Made by a program: the position numbers and the translations under genes. Shown piece by piece: positions 37,301 through 49,265 of a DNA stretch of 64,000 nt. The stretch's first letter is position 1. Each line of letters opens with the position of its first letter. The notes below the pieces were generated by a model, which had not been told where the DNA came from, searched no databases, and saw only the letters and a program-made list of their open reading frames with translations. The stretch is from Bacteroidota bacterium (GTDB lineage: Bacteria > Bacteroidota > Ignavibacteria > Palsa-1295): positions 1-64,000 of the forward strand of contig JAJPIQ010000069.1 of NCBI GenBank assembly GCA_021324685.1, in the 5' to 3' direction.

Positions 37301-37704
37301 GATTCGGCATCGGCAATGGTAATGAGCGGAGTCGTTGCTCGCGTCAGCCGATCGATGGCTTCCAGAAGCTGTGCCGTTGCTTCTGCGGTCTGCGCGCGTT
37401 TTTGGCGCTCTCGCTTGAGTAGAGAGACATGGGCCCCTTCCGAAAACAGCGCAAGCTGGTCTTCGCCGATGAGTCGAGCGAGATCGTCGTACCATCGCTC
37501 TGCTTCGGCAGATTGTTCAACCAAAATAACGAACGATCGCTGTTGCGCAACAAATGCAAGCGCCACCACAAGCGCATCCAGCGAGGGAATAAGGCCGGTC
37601 ACCGGGATCTCCCGTGCGCGATCATGCGTAGCCACAGAAAATTTCGTGAACGCTTCGAGCTTTTCAGCAAGGGCGCTTAAAGCATGAAATAATGGGCTTG
37701 GCAA
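34312..37704 (-). CDS. mfd: Transcription-repair coupling factor
   Basis: 1130 residues. It displaces stalled RNA polymerase and recruits UvrA. Landmarks in order: a UvrB-like N-terminal region (FAVRGGIVDVFPYTETLPV), the RNA-polymerase interaction domain (RSLKRGDLLVHEDKGIGKF), Walker A (CGDVGYGKTEVAMRA), the DEEH box (LLVIDEEHRFGVAAKEKL), SAT-like TATPIPRTLNFSLLGARDLS, motif VI QLRGRVGRSNEQAYCY and the TRCF C-terminal domain. The first codon appears to be TTG (37702-37704), as no ATG lies near the conserved N-terminus. It ends the minus-strand run that includes ligA, 119 bp after the membrane-protein gene. Confidence 0.96.
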   Translation of the reverse strand: MPSPLFHALSALAEKLEAFTKFSVATHDRAREIPVTGLIPSLDALVVALAFVAQQRSFVILVEQSAEAERWYDDLARLIGEDQLALFSEGAHVSLLKRERQKRAQTAEATAQLLEAIDRLTRATTPLITIADAESMGTRLPQKQRFARESRVLTVATEAGFSTTIAWLEAHHFERKTFVESAGDFAVRGGIVDVFPYTETLPVRIEFFGDTIESMRGFDVISQRSTSTRNELALVPNILTESEQAAEAFLFEYLSADAVVVSIEPERIRTRMMECEVPTEILDSLTNFQRFAVKAFPAPSEPVIDFGSITQPSFNANLKLIREHIGDLLERGTKVVVMSESRDLTKRLRDLMDDQSQAEDAHPARAPIFVEPSLAYGFSVPEVGIAIYTEHELFGRKRERGASARKKAARTKGISLRELRSLKRGDLLVHEDKGIGKFMGLETISVGGKKQEVVRLVYRDNDVLFVNLDYIGRLSKYSSGETLQEPKLSKLGSAEWQRAKERTKKRLKDIARNLIQLYAKRRKAEGFGFSPDDIIQREMEAAFLYEDTPDQAKATAETKKDMESGHPMDRLICGDVGYGKTEVAMRATMKAVLDKKQVAVLVPTTILAEQHYRTFSDRLERFGVRCASLSRFRSQKEQTAILQALAEGKIDVLIGTHRILSKDVVFRDLGLLVIDEEHRFGVAAKEKLRELRANVDTLTLTATPIPRTLNFSLLGARDLSIMETPPRNRLPIMTEVLPGYDEHVVAEAIRRELGRGGQVYAINDKVGDIELFANKLREAAPRARVGIVHGQMPPTSIEKSMKSFLERKVDILVATKIVESGLDVPNANTIVINRAQNFGLAELYQLRGRVGRSNEQAYCYLIAPPVSQLTQDALRRLEAMEEFSDLGAGFQLAMRDLEIRGAGNLLGAEQSGFIAEIGFDLYQKTVEEAVEELKREEFQDLFQDEIARDKRSAFGRRRFTNEGEVTVSLGTDALLPEHYIEDDAERFGFYQRMADASSDEALAKIAREMRDRFGPLPLEAEALMHVARVRERAKQLGARNVTFEAPTRTLRILLPLEDEVFYYQNTFPKILDRFSVIGQQNIRLVSENKALRLIVRLKTKEDGEERMREIEDVLRTLTPEMGIREELQPA

Positions 37705-37823
37705 CGAAATTGATTTTTTTATTTAAACTACGGCATGCGGTCTTCGCAGAGGAAGCCAGGCTCCCACCGCAAAAGATCGCTAGTATCGATGAGAACAAAT
37801 GCCGCACCACGTTCGTGCGAAGC

Positions 37824-38867
37824 TCAGGCCGCCTCTTCGTCCACATAGACGAGCGGCCCATCGTGTCGCGTCCGAAGATCGTAGTAGAGCACCGTTCCTG
37901 CGGTCGTAAGAAACGAAAATAGAAGCAGTACGACGACACTCCATTCAATGGCAATGGACCGCAGGAAGCTTGGGAACGCAGTCAAAAACCAAGATAGGGT
38001 GATGAACGGCTTTGTCATCGCATCGTTCGCCCACGTAAACGCATCGTTGGTTACCATTCCGGCAATCAAAACGATAACAAAGAATACAAAAAGGAGCAGA
38101 ATCCCGATCGTTAAAAAAATCCCAAAGATCCGCCATCCGCTTCGATGCGTGAGTTGCCAGCTTCTTGCAAGCGCGGAAAACGGTCCTAACTCTTCGGAAA
38201 CGAGCGCAGGTACCGTCATCGAAAAACGAACGATCAGATAAACCTGAACGATGGTAACGAATCCGCTGAGAGCGTCCCCCGCACCGCCTGGAAGCACGAG
38301 TAAAAACGCGTCCAGGGTCCAAACAACAACCAGATAAAGGAGATAGAGGAACAGGACTTTCCAGAAGTGCTTTGCAATCGCGGTTCCGAGCGTTCGCCAG
38401 AACTCCTGTGGGCGTTCTTCGAAGACTTGGGAACCGAGCTCTACCGTCGCCGCGGTGAGAACGAACATTCCTAAAAAAATCCAGATCATGCCGATACCGA
38501 AGACCGCGAGCGGCGATGAGAATCGCTCCGTGTTTCTGCTGATATAATCGAGGAACGCTCGAGTGCGAGAACTCGGATAGGGCTGACCGGCGCCCGGAAA
38601 TTGGCTCGTGATCGCAGGGTCCGATTTCGAAAGGACCGCATTGAGATCGTTCCTCAGCATCGTAAGATCGCTATCGCTGTATCCGATCGCGCGATGCGCT
38701 TCCGTGAGGACCTGGCGGCCCGTTTCAATGCTCCCGGACGTTCCGACCCACACGCCTGGAACGATCAAAATCAGGAAAAAAACGATATACCGTGGCAAGG
38801 TGCGTACGTAAATCGCACCGCTTTCGCCTACGATCTCAAAAAGGGTGAGAGCACGAGAAGGAATCAC
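37824..38867 (-). CDS. Multi-spanning membrane protein of unknown function (GDPD membrane-domain-like)
   Basis: 347 residues from a GTG start (38865-38867). About six hydrophobic spans: YIVFFLILIVPGVWVG, FGIGMIWIFLGMFVLTAA, VLFLYLLYLVVVWTLDAFLL, FVTIVQVYLIVRFSM, FLTIGILLLFVFFVIVLIAG and VVVLLLFSFLTTAGTVLYY. The segment FSALARSWQLTHRSGWRIFG is typical of the repeated membrane domain found beside glycerophosphodiester phosphodiesterases and in related families. No catalytic domain is visible. It lies 9 bp downstream of ligA, so it is likely co-transcribed. Confidence 0.72.
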   Translation of the reverse strand: MIPSRALTLFEIVGESGAIYVRTLPRYIVFFLILIVPGVWVGTSGSIETGRQVLTEAHRAIGYSDSDLTMLRNDLNAVLSKSDPAITSQFPGAGQPYPSSRTRAFLDYISRNTERFSSPLAVFGIGMIWIFLGMFVLTAATVELGSQVFEERPQEFWRTLGTAIAKHFWKVLFLYLLYLVVVWTLDAFLLVLPGGAGDALSGFVTIVQVYLIVRFSMTVPALVSEELGPFSALARSWQLTHRSGWRIFGIFLTIGILLLFVFFVIVLIAGMVTNDAFTWANDAMTKPFITLSWFLTAFPSFLRSIAIEWSVVVLLLFSFLTTAGTVLYYDLRTRHDGPLVYVDEEAA

Positions 38868-38876
38868 AGTGGAGGA

Positions 38877-42514
<3,638 letters not shown>

Positions 42515-42522
42515 AAGAACAA

Positions 42523-43953
42523 TCAGGGAGCAGGTGGTATCGGTTCGACCGGATGGAGTTGCGGAGCAGCGCCATTCTTCGATGACCGGTGCGTCTGAGA
42601 AGATTTTCCGGTGGACTTCGTTGGCTTCTTTGTTGTATTGGTATGCGTAGCGCTCGAATTTTTCGCAACCGTTCCCTGGTTCGGTTTGTGCACCGAAGGG
42701 GAAGCTGGTTTTGCGACCGCTTGTGAGTTCCCACTTTTCTTATTAAGAGTTCTCCCTCCATTCGACGGCGGGGCGTTCGCCGGTACCGAGGGAGAATGAA
42801 CCACGGCCGCCGCGGGCGAAACCGGTGGCGTGGTCAGGGCATGAAAATCGACAGGATTTCCGGCGATACTTACACGATCTCGCGTAAGCACAAGATCCCG
42901 CACCACGACGCTTGAATGTGCGATCGCCGGAAGGCCCGAAAGCGGGGCTCCGTTGAAGGTCAGCACTACGGAGTGCTGGTTCCCAATATCGACGACGAAT
43001 TTTTGCCCTGCGCGAAACGAACGCACTTCGCCGGGTTTCATTTCGCCGCGATAAGCCGGAATTCCATCCGGCGCAATCGAGACCCACACGGGCTGCGTTG
43101 CACGCAGCATGAACCGCAGGGAGTCTTTGACAGCGGTCGCACCTACGATTGCCGTGCGATTCGTCGGTGAAACTTCGTTTTTCCTTGGCACGGGAATGGG
43201 CTGGTTCTTTTCGACCGGCGCCGGAACATAATCTTTGGCAGTCACTGCATTACTTTCGTTCCGAGACATTCGGATGGCGAAATATGCGGCGACCGCAAAA
43301 AAGACGACGAGCAACCCGATGACAACATTCGTCGCCCGTTTGGAAGTCCTCATCCGAGAGGGTTTCGGGGCCCGAACGATTGGTTCTTCGGGCGGTTCTT
43401 CTTTCTTCGACTCGGGAGTATGCTTTATCGGTTCTACTTTTCGTTCCAAAGGCGGAAGCCCGAGCCGCTCGCGACGAATCGTATCTGCCTCTTCCCAAAG
43501 TTCTTTCGACGTCAGTACTTCGAGCGCTTCCTTACTACCAGTCTCGACAAGATTGACAACGCTCTCTGTCGTTTTTGTGACGGTCTTGACGGCCGTTTTC
43601 ACCGCGGTATTTGCAAACCGTGCGGTTTCTCGCGCGACTTGCGAAAAATTGACTTCCTCCCTTCCAACGGGATGACTAACGACTTTCGGATCGCGTGGCG
43701 AAGGACGCACGCCAGCATCCGGAGGAATAAATTCAGGCGGCACTGTTAGACCGAGCGAACGAGCATATTCCCGAACGAAGGCCGCCACATAAGGACCTTG
43801 GGGTAGTTTCTCGAGATCTCCCGCTTCAATGGACTCCAGATGGCGGCGGTTAATTTTTATGGTGGACGCAATATCGTCCAGGCTGCGCCCCTGCTGGGTT
43901 CGCGCTGCTTGCAACCGCTCGCCAAACGACCGAAATGTTTCCGAAGAGGGCAT
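42523..43953 (-). CDS. rodZ: RodZ-like cytoskeletal/shape protein (HTH-TM-DUF4115)
   Basis: 476 residues from ATG 43953; the frame is open to a TTG at 43992. The HTH_25 domain reads FGERLQAARTQQGRSLDDIA ... IKINRRHLESIEAGDLEKL ... GPYVAAFVREYARSLG. A charged linker precedes one TM segment (NVVIGLLVVFFAVAAYFAI). The periplasmic part has a DUF4115 domain (PVWVSIAPDGIPAYRGEM ... FRAGQKFVVDIGN) and a low-complexity Pro/Ser/Lys/Asn tail. RodZ binds MreB and helps set rod shape; no mreB is present in the window. It heads the rodZ-kinase-ligA run. Confidence 0.87.
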   Translation of the reverse strand: MPSSETFRSFGERLQAARTQQGRSLDDIASTIKINRRHLESIEAGDLEKLPQGPYVAAFVREYARSLGLTVPPEFIPPDAGVRPSPRDPKVVSHPVGREEVNFSQVARETARFANTAVKTAVKTVTKTTESVVNLVETGSKEALEVLTSKELWEEADTIRRERLGLPPLERKVEPIKHTPESKKEEPPEEPIVRAPKPSRMRTSKRATNVVIGLLVVFFAVAAYFAIRMSRNESNAVTAKDYVPAPVEKNQPIPVPRKNEVSPTNRTAIVGATAVKDSLRFMLRATQPVWVSIAPDGIPAYRGEMKPGEVRSFRAGQKFVVDIGNQHSVVLTFNGAPLSGLPAIAHSSVVVRDLVLTRDRVSIAGNPVDFHALTTPPVSPAAAVVHSPSVPANAPPSNGGRTLNKKSGNSQAVAKPASPSVHKPNQGTVAKNSSATHTNTTKKPTKSTGKSSQTHRSSKNGAAPQLHPVEPIPPAP

Positions 43954-44130
43954 GGATAGATCGTAACGCGCATTCTTGCGGCGTTGGTTCAAACCCCAGG
44001 TTTATTCCTCGAAACTTCTGCGAATGAAAAGCGAATTCGCTCTGCTTTTCAATGGGAATCGGGAAATCGAGGCACACCCTATGGGGTTTTAACACCTGGA
44101 TTTTCTTGCGTTCAGATCGCAAACGACGGC
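43954..44130. other. Intergenic region with a 12-bp palindrome
   Basis: 177 bp upstream of the rodZ-like gene. It contains the perfect palindrome AGCGAATTCGCT (44030-44041), about 80 bp from the start codon, as well as short CCC-ATA-GGG pairing. It could be an operator or a weak terminator for the helicase; nothing else is visible. Confidence 0.35.
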
Positions 44131-45531
44131 CTACCTCCGCGACCACCCTTTCAATCTTCGACGTTCAGCATTGGACATTTCGATCGGGGGTGGAGGAGCG
44201 TAACCTTCCACTTGTGTCCGTTCGATTTCGGTTCCGATCCGTTTTTCGATGTCCCGCATCAGCGGCTCTTCTTCGGGGCTGACGAGCGTGATCGCAATAC
44301 CGGTTTTTTCGGCGCGCGCAGTACGGCCGACGCGGTGAACGTAATCGTCCGGCGACATCGGCGGCTCATAGTTGACAACATGTGTGATGTCCTCAATATC
44401 CAGCCCGCGGCTGGCGACGTCCGTGGCAACGAGGGTATCGAATTTACCGTTTTTAAAATCTTGAAGCGCGCGGGTCCGCTCGCTTTGAGTTAGATCGGAA
44501 TGAAGTTTTGTAACGGGAACCTGGGCGTGCGCCAGGACGTGTGCAACCCGATCGGCATCGTGCTTGGTGCGAGTGAAAACGAGCGTACGGGCCGCTCCCG
44601 CGTCCGGAAACTCCTTTAGAAGTTTAAGTAAAAGCTCTGGTTTTTTTAGCCGCATGACCGAGAAAATTTTTTGCGTCACGCCTTCGGCCGGTTTTCGTCG
44701 GCCACCCACTTCGATAAGTGCGGGATCGTGCGTCAGCCGGCGTGCGAGTTCCTCAATATCGTGGGAAAGCGTGGCGGAGAACATGAGCGTCTGCCGGTCC
44801 GGCGGGACATGCGTCGTGATGCGCTTGATCTGAGGAAGGAATCCCATGTCGAGCATTCGGTCCGCTTCATCGAGTACAAGAAACTCGACGGAGCCCAGCG
44901 AGATCACACGCTGGCCCAGGAGGTCGTTGAGGCGTCCCGGTGTCGCCACAAGAATGTCGCATCCTTTGACAATATCGCGCTCCTGTGTGCGCTGACTGAC
45001 ACCGCCATATACGACGACCGTTCGTAGCAATCGTCCATCGCTACTCTTCATTCCCTGCGTGAAACTGGTCGAGGCTTCGAGAACCTGCATGGCGAGTTCC
45101 CGCGTCGGCTCGAGCACGAGCACACGGGGACGTTCTTTATGTTTACCAGAATGGTTTCCTGACCCATGATCGCTTGTGCGCGATGGATGACCGCTCAGGC
45201 GGGACGAACATAAGAGCGAATCGATGAGTGGAAGCATAAACGCCGCAGTTTTTCCAGTTCCGGTTTGTGCGATCCCAATGACGTCATGACCTTCGAGAAT
45301 CAGAGGAATGGCTTCGCGCTGGATCGGCGTTGGCGTCGTGTACCCGATCGTGGCCACACGCTCGCACATCTCGGGGATCAGCCCGAGATCAAAAAATGGT
45401 AGCGATTCCAGATCGTGCGCGTCCCGTACGAGAGAGATGTTCGGTTTTGCGGCGCGATTGGCCGTTTTTGCCGGGTTATCGTTCGTCTTTGCCGGATCCT
45501 GATTTTTATTGGAAGCACCCGCAGATTTCAT
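44131..45531 (-). CDS. DEAD-box RNA helicase
   Basis: 466 residues. Q motif region TPTPIQREAIPLILEG, motif I AQTGTGKTAAFMLP, Ia LEPTRELA, motif II FLVLDEADRMLDMGF, motif III SATLS, motif V VATDVASRGLDIEDITHVVN and motif VI YVHRVGRTARAEKTG are all intact. It unwinds short RNA duplexes, for example in ribosome assembly or mRNA decay; which RhlE/CsdA subgroup it belongs to is not resolved here. Unusual points are a 35-residue Asn/Lys/Ala-rich N-terminal tail and a Ser/His/Gly-rich insertion of about 20 residues between motifs I and Ia. It is divergent from the tail-fibre-like gene, 37 bp apart. Confidence 0.93.
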   Translation of the reverse strand: MKSAGASNKNQDPAKTNDNPAKTANRAAKPNISLVRDAHDLESLPFFDLGLIPEMCERVATIGYTTPTPIQREAIPLILEGHDVIGIAQTGTGKTAAFMLPLIDSLLCSSRLSGHPSRTSDHGSGNHSGKHKERPRVLVLEPTRELAMQVLEASTSFTQGMKSSDGRLLRTVVVYGGVSQRTQERDIVKGCDILVATPGRLNDLLGQRVISLGSVEFLVLDEADRMLDMGFLPQIKRITTHVPPDRQTLMFSATLSHDIEELARRLTHDPALIEVGGRRKPAEGVTQKIFSVMRLKKPELLLKLLKEFPDAGAARTLVFTRTKHDADRVAHVLAHAQVPVTKLHSDLTQSERTRALQDFKNGKFDTLVATDVASRGLDIEDITHVVNYEPPMSPDDYVHRVGRTARAEKTGIAITLVSPEEEPLMRDIEKRIGTEIERTQVEGYAPPPPIEMSNAERRRLKGWSRR

Positions 45532-45545
45532 ATTTTCGCAAAAAT

Positions 45546-45567
45546 TTTAACAAGTCTTTAACAAGTC
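45546..45567 (+). repeat. Perfect 11-bp tandem duplication just before a start codon
   Basis: TTTAACAAGTC occurs at 45546-45556 and 45557-45567, ending one base before the ATG of the next gene (45569). Confidence 0.9.
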
Positions 45568-45568
45568 C

Positions 45569-47044
45569 ATGAAGACATTTCGTATGGTGTCCTTTCCGGT
45601 TTTTTGTTTTCTCGGTGTTATAACACTCGAACCGGTCAGTTTCGCTCAAGCTCCGCGAACAATTTCGTATCAGGGCCAGCTAACTACGAAATCTGGCACC
45701 CCTGTAGCCGACGGGCAGCATATCCTGCTCGTCGCACTCTATAGCAGCAGAACGGGCAGTACCATCCTCTACAGCAAAGAAGATACGGTCGTTACAAAAG
45801 GCGGCGTATTTAGCACGCTTCTCGATTCCATTCCGACATCGTTGACCTTTCAAAAGGAAGTGTATCTTGGCGTGTCGGTCGATGGAAGCACAGAACTAAG
45901 TCCGCGCACGTTAATGACGGGCGCGCCGTACGCACTCGGCTCGACGACTCAGAACAATTCTGGTATTACGCAGATCACTTCGAGCGATCAATCCGTAAAG
46001 ATCACGAATGCGACCGGGCCCGTGGTCGATCTCGCCGTTATCCCGGCCAAACAGACGAGCGTCGATTGGAACTCCATCACTGGCGTTCCTGCCACGTTCC
46101 CTCCGGGCGGCACGGCCGGTGGCGATCTGGCCGGAAGTTATCCGAACCCCACACTCACGACGAGCGGCGTCCTGCCGGGAACATATACGAATGCCACCGT
46201 GACCGTCGATGCAAAAGGTCGCGTAACGAGTGCATCCACAGGAACGAGCGGAGGCGGCGGAACGCTCTCGCTGCCGTATTCGGGAAGTTCTTCGTCGGAT
46301 ACCGCATTTGCGGTGAAAAGTACGAATGCTTCGAACGCGATCGCGATCCTGGGCGTAACGAATGCGACGAATAATTATCCTACGCCGGCAAGCGGATCCG
46401 TCTTCGGCTATAATTCGAATACCTCTACGACCTCGGCAGTCTTCGCGGTCGTCGGACGAGTTAGTTCCGTTTCGCCGAATGCGGCAGGTACGTATGGATA
46501 CAACAGCGGAACATCCGCCGGCTCCGGAGTGATGGGCTATGGACATTATGGCGTCTCCGCTATTTCGAGCGGTAATGGAGCCGAATCAGCCGGTCTTTAT
46601 GCCGATGCGAATGGCGGAAGCTATGCCATTTATGCGAACGGAGATTTATACGTGACGGGCAATCAAACCGCAAAAGGGACAAAATCAGCGATCGTTCCCA
46701 TCGGTGCGGAATGGCGCAAACTATATTGCGAAGAAGCGCCGGAAGTATGGTTCACGGATTACGGTTCCGGTACCCTTGTGGAGGGCCACGCCCATATCGA
46801 GCTCGATCCCGAATTCCTTGCAACAGTTACGATCGACTCGGCTAATCCCATGCTCGTGTTCATTCAAATGACGAGTGAAATCAGCGGGATCTATGTAAGA
46901 AAAAACATGACCGGTTTCGATGTGATCGAGAACGGCACCGGACACTCTTCCGGAACGTTCGATTACCGCGTGGTTGCAAAGCGCAAAGGTTATGAGCATG
47001 TCCGTTTGGAGCTAGCCGTGCCACCCGTGCGTTCTCAGTACTGA
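45569..47044 (+). CDS. Secreted tail-fibre-like repeat protein
   Basis: 491 residues with a signal peptide ending near EPVSFAQ. The N-terminal module starts [20 protein letters not shown] and runs through [20 protein letters not shown] to [11 protein letters not shown]. This module is common in Bacteroidota proteins that resemble phage tail fibres. The middle has [30 protein letters not shown] and repeated short beta-rich GSV/GNS units with little charge. There is no T9SS sorting domain; the last about 120 residues ([20 protein letters not shown] onward) form a separate globular-looking domain. It is probably a surface fibre or adhesin; function unknown. Confidence 0.7.
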   Translation: MKTFRMVSFPVFCFLGVITLEPVSFAQAPRTISYQGQLTTKSGTPVADGQHILLVALYSSRTGSTILYSKEDTVVTKGGVFSTLLDSIPTSLTFQKEVYLGVSVDGSTELSPRTLMTGAPYALGSTTQNNSGITQITSSDQSVKITNATGPVVDLAVIPAKQTSVDWNSITGVPATFPPGGTAGGDLAGSYPNPTLTTSGVLPGTYTNATVTVDAKGRVTSASTGTSGGGGTLSLPYSGSSSSDTAFAVKSTNASNAIAILGVTNATNNYPTPASGSVFGYNSNTSTTSAVFAVVGRVSSVSPNAAGTYGYNSGTSAGSGVMGYGHYGVSAISSGNGAESAGLYADANGGSYAIYANGDLYVTGNQTAKGTKSAIVPIGAEWRKLYCEEAPEVWFTDYGSGTLVEGHAHIELDPEFLATVTIDSANPMLVFIQMTSEISGIYVRKNMTGFDVIENGTGHSSGTFDYRVVAKRKGYEHVRLELAVPPVRSQY

Positions 47045-47071
47045 TTTTTTCATAAACCGCCTTCAAACTTT

Positions 47072-47578
47072 ATGTGGTACACTACATTTGTCGTTCTTCA
47101 TATTTTAAGCGCCGGCATTGTCATCGGCTTGATCACTCTTAGCGTCATCGGTGCTTCGATGCGTAAAAAAGTGCGCGGCACGATGGGCGAACTGGCTGCG
47201 ATCCGTTCGGGCGCGATGATTTCCCCTATCATGGCAAACATCGGCAGTATCGGTCTGCTCGTCAGCGGTGTCGTTCTCACACTCCTGCAATATTCGTTTT
47301 TCCCGTTTGGCACGATGCCGTGGCTCGCATTGATGCAGACCGATTACGTCGTCATCATGGCAATTTCAGGAGCGTTTCTGGCACCGAACGGAAAGAAAAT
47401 TCTCGCCGCGGCCAACGCCGAGATTGCAAGCCCGGGTGCGGGCTCCGGCGCAAGCGAAAGCCTGCGGAGTATGGTCGATCGGCAATATGCGGTTGTCATG
47501 CTCGTGGGGTTCCTTGTGCTGCTCGCGGTGATCTTAGGGGAGTCCAAAGCGATGATGTGGGCGGCCGGCATCCAATAA
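47072..47578 (+). CDS. Small four-TM membrane protein (DUF2269-like)
   Basis: 168 residues. Hydrophobic spans: TTFVVLHILSAGIVIGLITL, ISPIMANIGSIGLLVSGVVL, WLALMQTDYVVIMAISGAFL and YAVVMLVGFLVLLAVILG. The opening with a histidine in the first span (LHILSAG) resembles DUF2269-type proteins. No catalytic motif. It lies 27 bp after the tail-fibre-like gene and 5 bp before the delta-60 gene, so the three probably form one transcript. Confidence 0.65.
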   Translation: MWYTTFVVLHILSAGIVIGLITLSVIGASMRKKVRGTMGELAAIRSGAMISPIMANIGSIGLLVSGVVLTLLQYSFFPFGTMPWLALMQTDYVVIMAISGAFLAPNGKKILAAANAEIASPGAGSGASESLRSMVDRQYAVVMLVGFLVLLAVILGESKAMMWAAGIQ

Positions 47579-47583
47579 AGTTT

Positions 47584-49263
47584 ATGAAAGTACGTATCTC
47601 GTTCCTCCTTTCGAGTATCTTCCTTTGTTGCAGTACCGCATGGGCACAGACGTCCGTCGGACTGCTTGGGATCGATTCTTCGTTCGATTATCACGGCCCG
47701 ACACCGGGACAATACGAGCATGATTTTCATGGCTACGACGACTCGGGAACGTGTTACAGCGCAGGAGTTCCCATTTTTGGCGGTTTCCAGCGATGGGTCG
47801 CCGCGGGCCGGGTCGGCGCCGCCAATGACAGCGCACGCCTCGGCATCGTGTGTTTCGATACGAGCGGAACTCCGATCCTGAATTTCGGAAATCATGGCAC
47901 CGCAGAGTTGAGCTGGGGTGCGAGCGATTACGCCAATTGCCTGCTACTTCTTCACGATTCCAGCATTCTTTGCTCCGGCGCGAGCGACGGGGAACCGGCG
48001 CTTTATCACATTACGGTCCATGGCTTGCCCGACCTCCTGTTCGGCGATAGCGGGCATGTCGTTTTTCGTCCATTCTCAAAAACGGCAGGCGTATTTACAG
48101 GCCTGGACAGTACTCCAATTCGCCCGCCCAACGGTACGGTCCAACAAAAATTTTATTATGTTGCAACGGGATATGCACCGCCGCGCCCTGCTATCCTCGA
48201 ATCAGAACCCGGTTTTGTTGCCGTGCGATTGGATTCGGACCTCACGATCGACTCGTCCTTCGGGCAAAACGGTCAGGTTTTCATTCCCGCCCCAATCACG
48301 TTTGCCAAAGGATTTTTAGCACCTCAGGGTCCTATCCTTTTCGCCGGTCTGGATACGGCCCATGATCCAGAAATCGTCCTGTGCCGGTTAAAAGAGAATG
48401 GGATTCCTGACTCCTCGTTTGGCATCGATGGAATTCTGCATACACAAATTCATCTGCATGGGAAAGCGGCCCTGCGCCGCCTTATCGTCTATGGCAATTT
48501 CGATTCCACACTTCTTGTCGAAGGGCCCATGCTCGATTCTTCCGCAGGGGCGCCAGTGACGTTCCTTCAATTTCTTTATGATGGTTCGCTTGATCCTAAA
48601 TTCGGTTCCCATGGGCTTGCAACGCCAGCACTGGATACAAGTTTCGAACCCCACGGAATCGTCGAAGCCAACGACGGAAGCATTCTTCTGTCGGGCTCCG
48701 CTGGAACGGCGTTAAAAAAGGGAGCCGTAATGAAGCTATTCGGGACCGGCGCTATCGATTCGCTCAAGCGATCGCTCGAGGGCACACTCGATACGAACTT
48801 CGGAATAAAAGGGATCGAATATCTTGCCGCTGGCACATCGACTGAGGAAAATTATCTCGCGGCATTCGTCCCCATCGGCCGTCGAGCGATAATGGATACG
48901 ATGCGCATTTCTCGATTCTTAGGGATCGGCAGCATCAGGAATAGTGCCGGGAACTTCGATTATCTCGTCGTGCGCTATATACGTGTGCTCGTTCCATCTC
49001 GTGTTGAAAATACTTCGCCCGGCACGCTGACGGTCGAAGTATTTCCGAATCCCGCACAAACAGTGCTTTCACTCTCCAGTGCCGATCCGATCGAAGAGGT
49101 CCGCATTGCGGATGAAAGAGGGCGCTTCATTCAATCGCTACACCCTGCTGGTCCTGTGAACGAATACAGCTTCGACGTCTCGGGTCTCGCTGCGGGAACG
49201 TATTCACTCATCGTAATCGGTCCGAACGGAACTTCTGTCCAGCGCCTCGCGATCGTACGATAA
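47584..49263 (+). CDS. Secreted delta-60 repeat protein with T9SS sorting domain
   Basis: 559 residues from ATG 47584; signal peptide MKVRISFLLSSIFLCCSTAW. The body is built from delta-60-type repeats, seen as D-x-S/T-F-G-x-x-G units: IDSSFGQNGQVF, PDSSFGIDGIL, LDPKFGSHGLA and LDTNFGIKGIEYL. These fold as a propeller-like domain of unknown role. The end is a type-A sorting domain: VEVFPNPAQTVLSLS, VRIADERGRFIQS, LAAGTYSLIVIG. It converges with the BNR-repeat gene 2 bp downstream. Confidence 0.85.
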   Translation: MKVRISFLLSSIFLCCSTAWAQTSVGLLGIDSSFDYHGPTPGQYEHDFHGYDDSGTCYSAGVPIFGGFQRWVAAGRVGAANDSARLGIVCFDTSGTPILNFGNHGTAELSWGASDYANCLLLLHDSSILCSGASDGEPALYHITVHGLPDLLFGDSGHVVFRPFSKTAGVFTGLDSTPIRPPNGTVQQKFYYVATGYAPPRPAILESEPGFVAVRLDSDLTIDSSFGQNGQVFIPAPITFAKGFLAPQGPILFAGLDTAHDPEIVLCRLKENGIPDSSFGIDGILHTQIHLHGKAALRRLIVYGNFDSTLLVEGPMLDSSAGAPVTFLQFLYDGSLDPKFGSHGLATPALDTSFEPHGIVEANDGSILLSGSAGTALKKGAVMKLFGTGAIDSLKRSLEGTLDTNFGIKGIEYLAAGTSTEENYLAAFVPIGRRAIMDTMRISRFLGIGSIRNSAGNFDYLVVRYIRVLVPSRVENTSPGTLTVEVFPNPAQTVLSLSSADPIEEVRIADERGRFIQSLHPAGPVNEYSFDVSGLAAGTYSLIVIGPNGTSVQRLAIVR

Positions 49264-49265
49264 AA

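Noticed and set aside
45121-45200. Frameshift or insertion in the DEAD-box helicase
   Set aside because: The extra Ser/His/Gly stretch is in frame and lies in a variable loop between motifs I and Ia; all motifs are intact.
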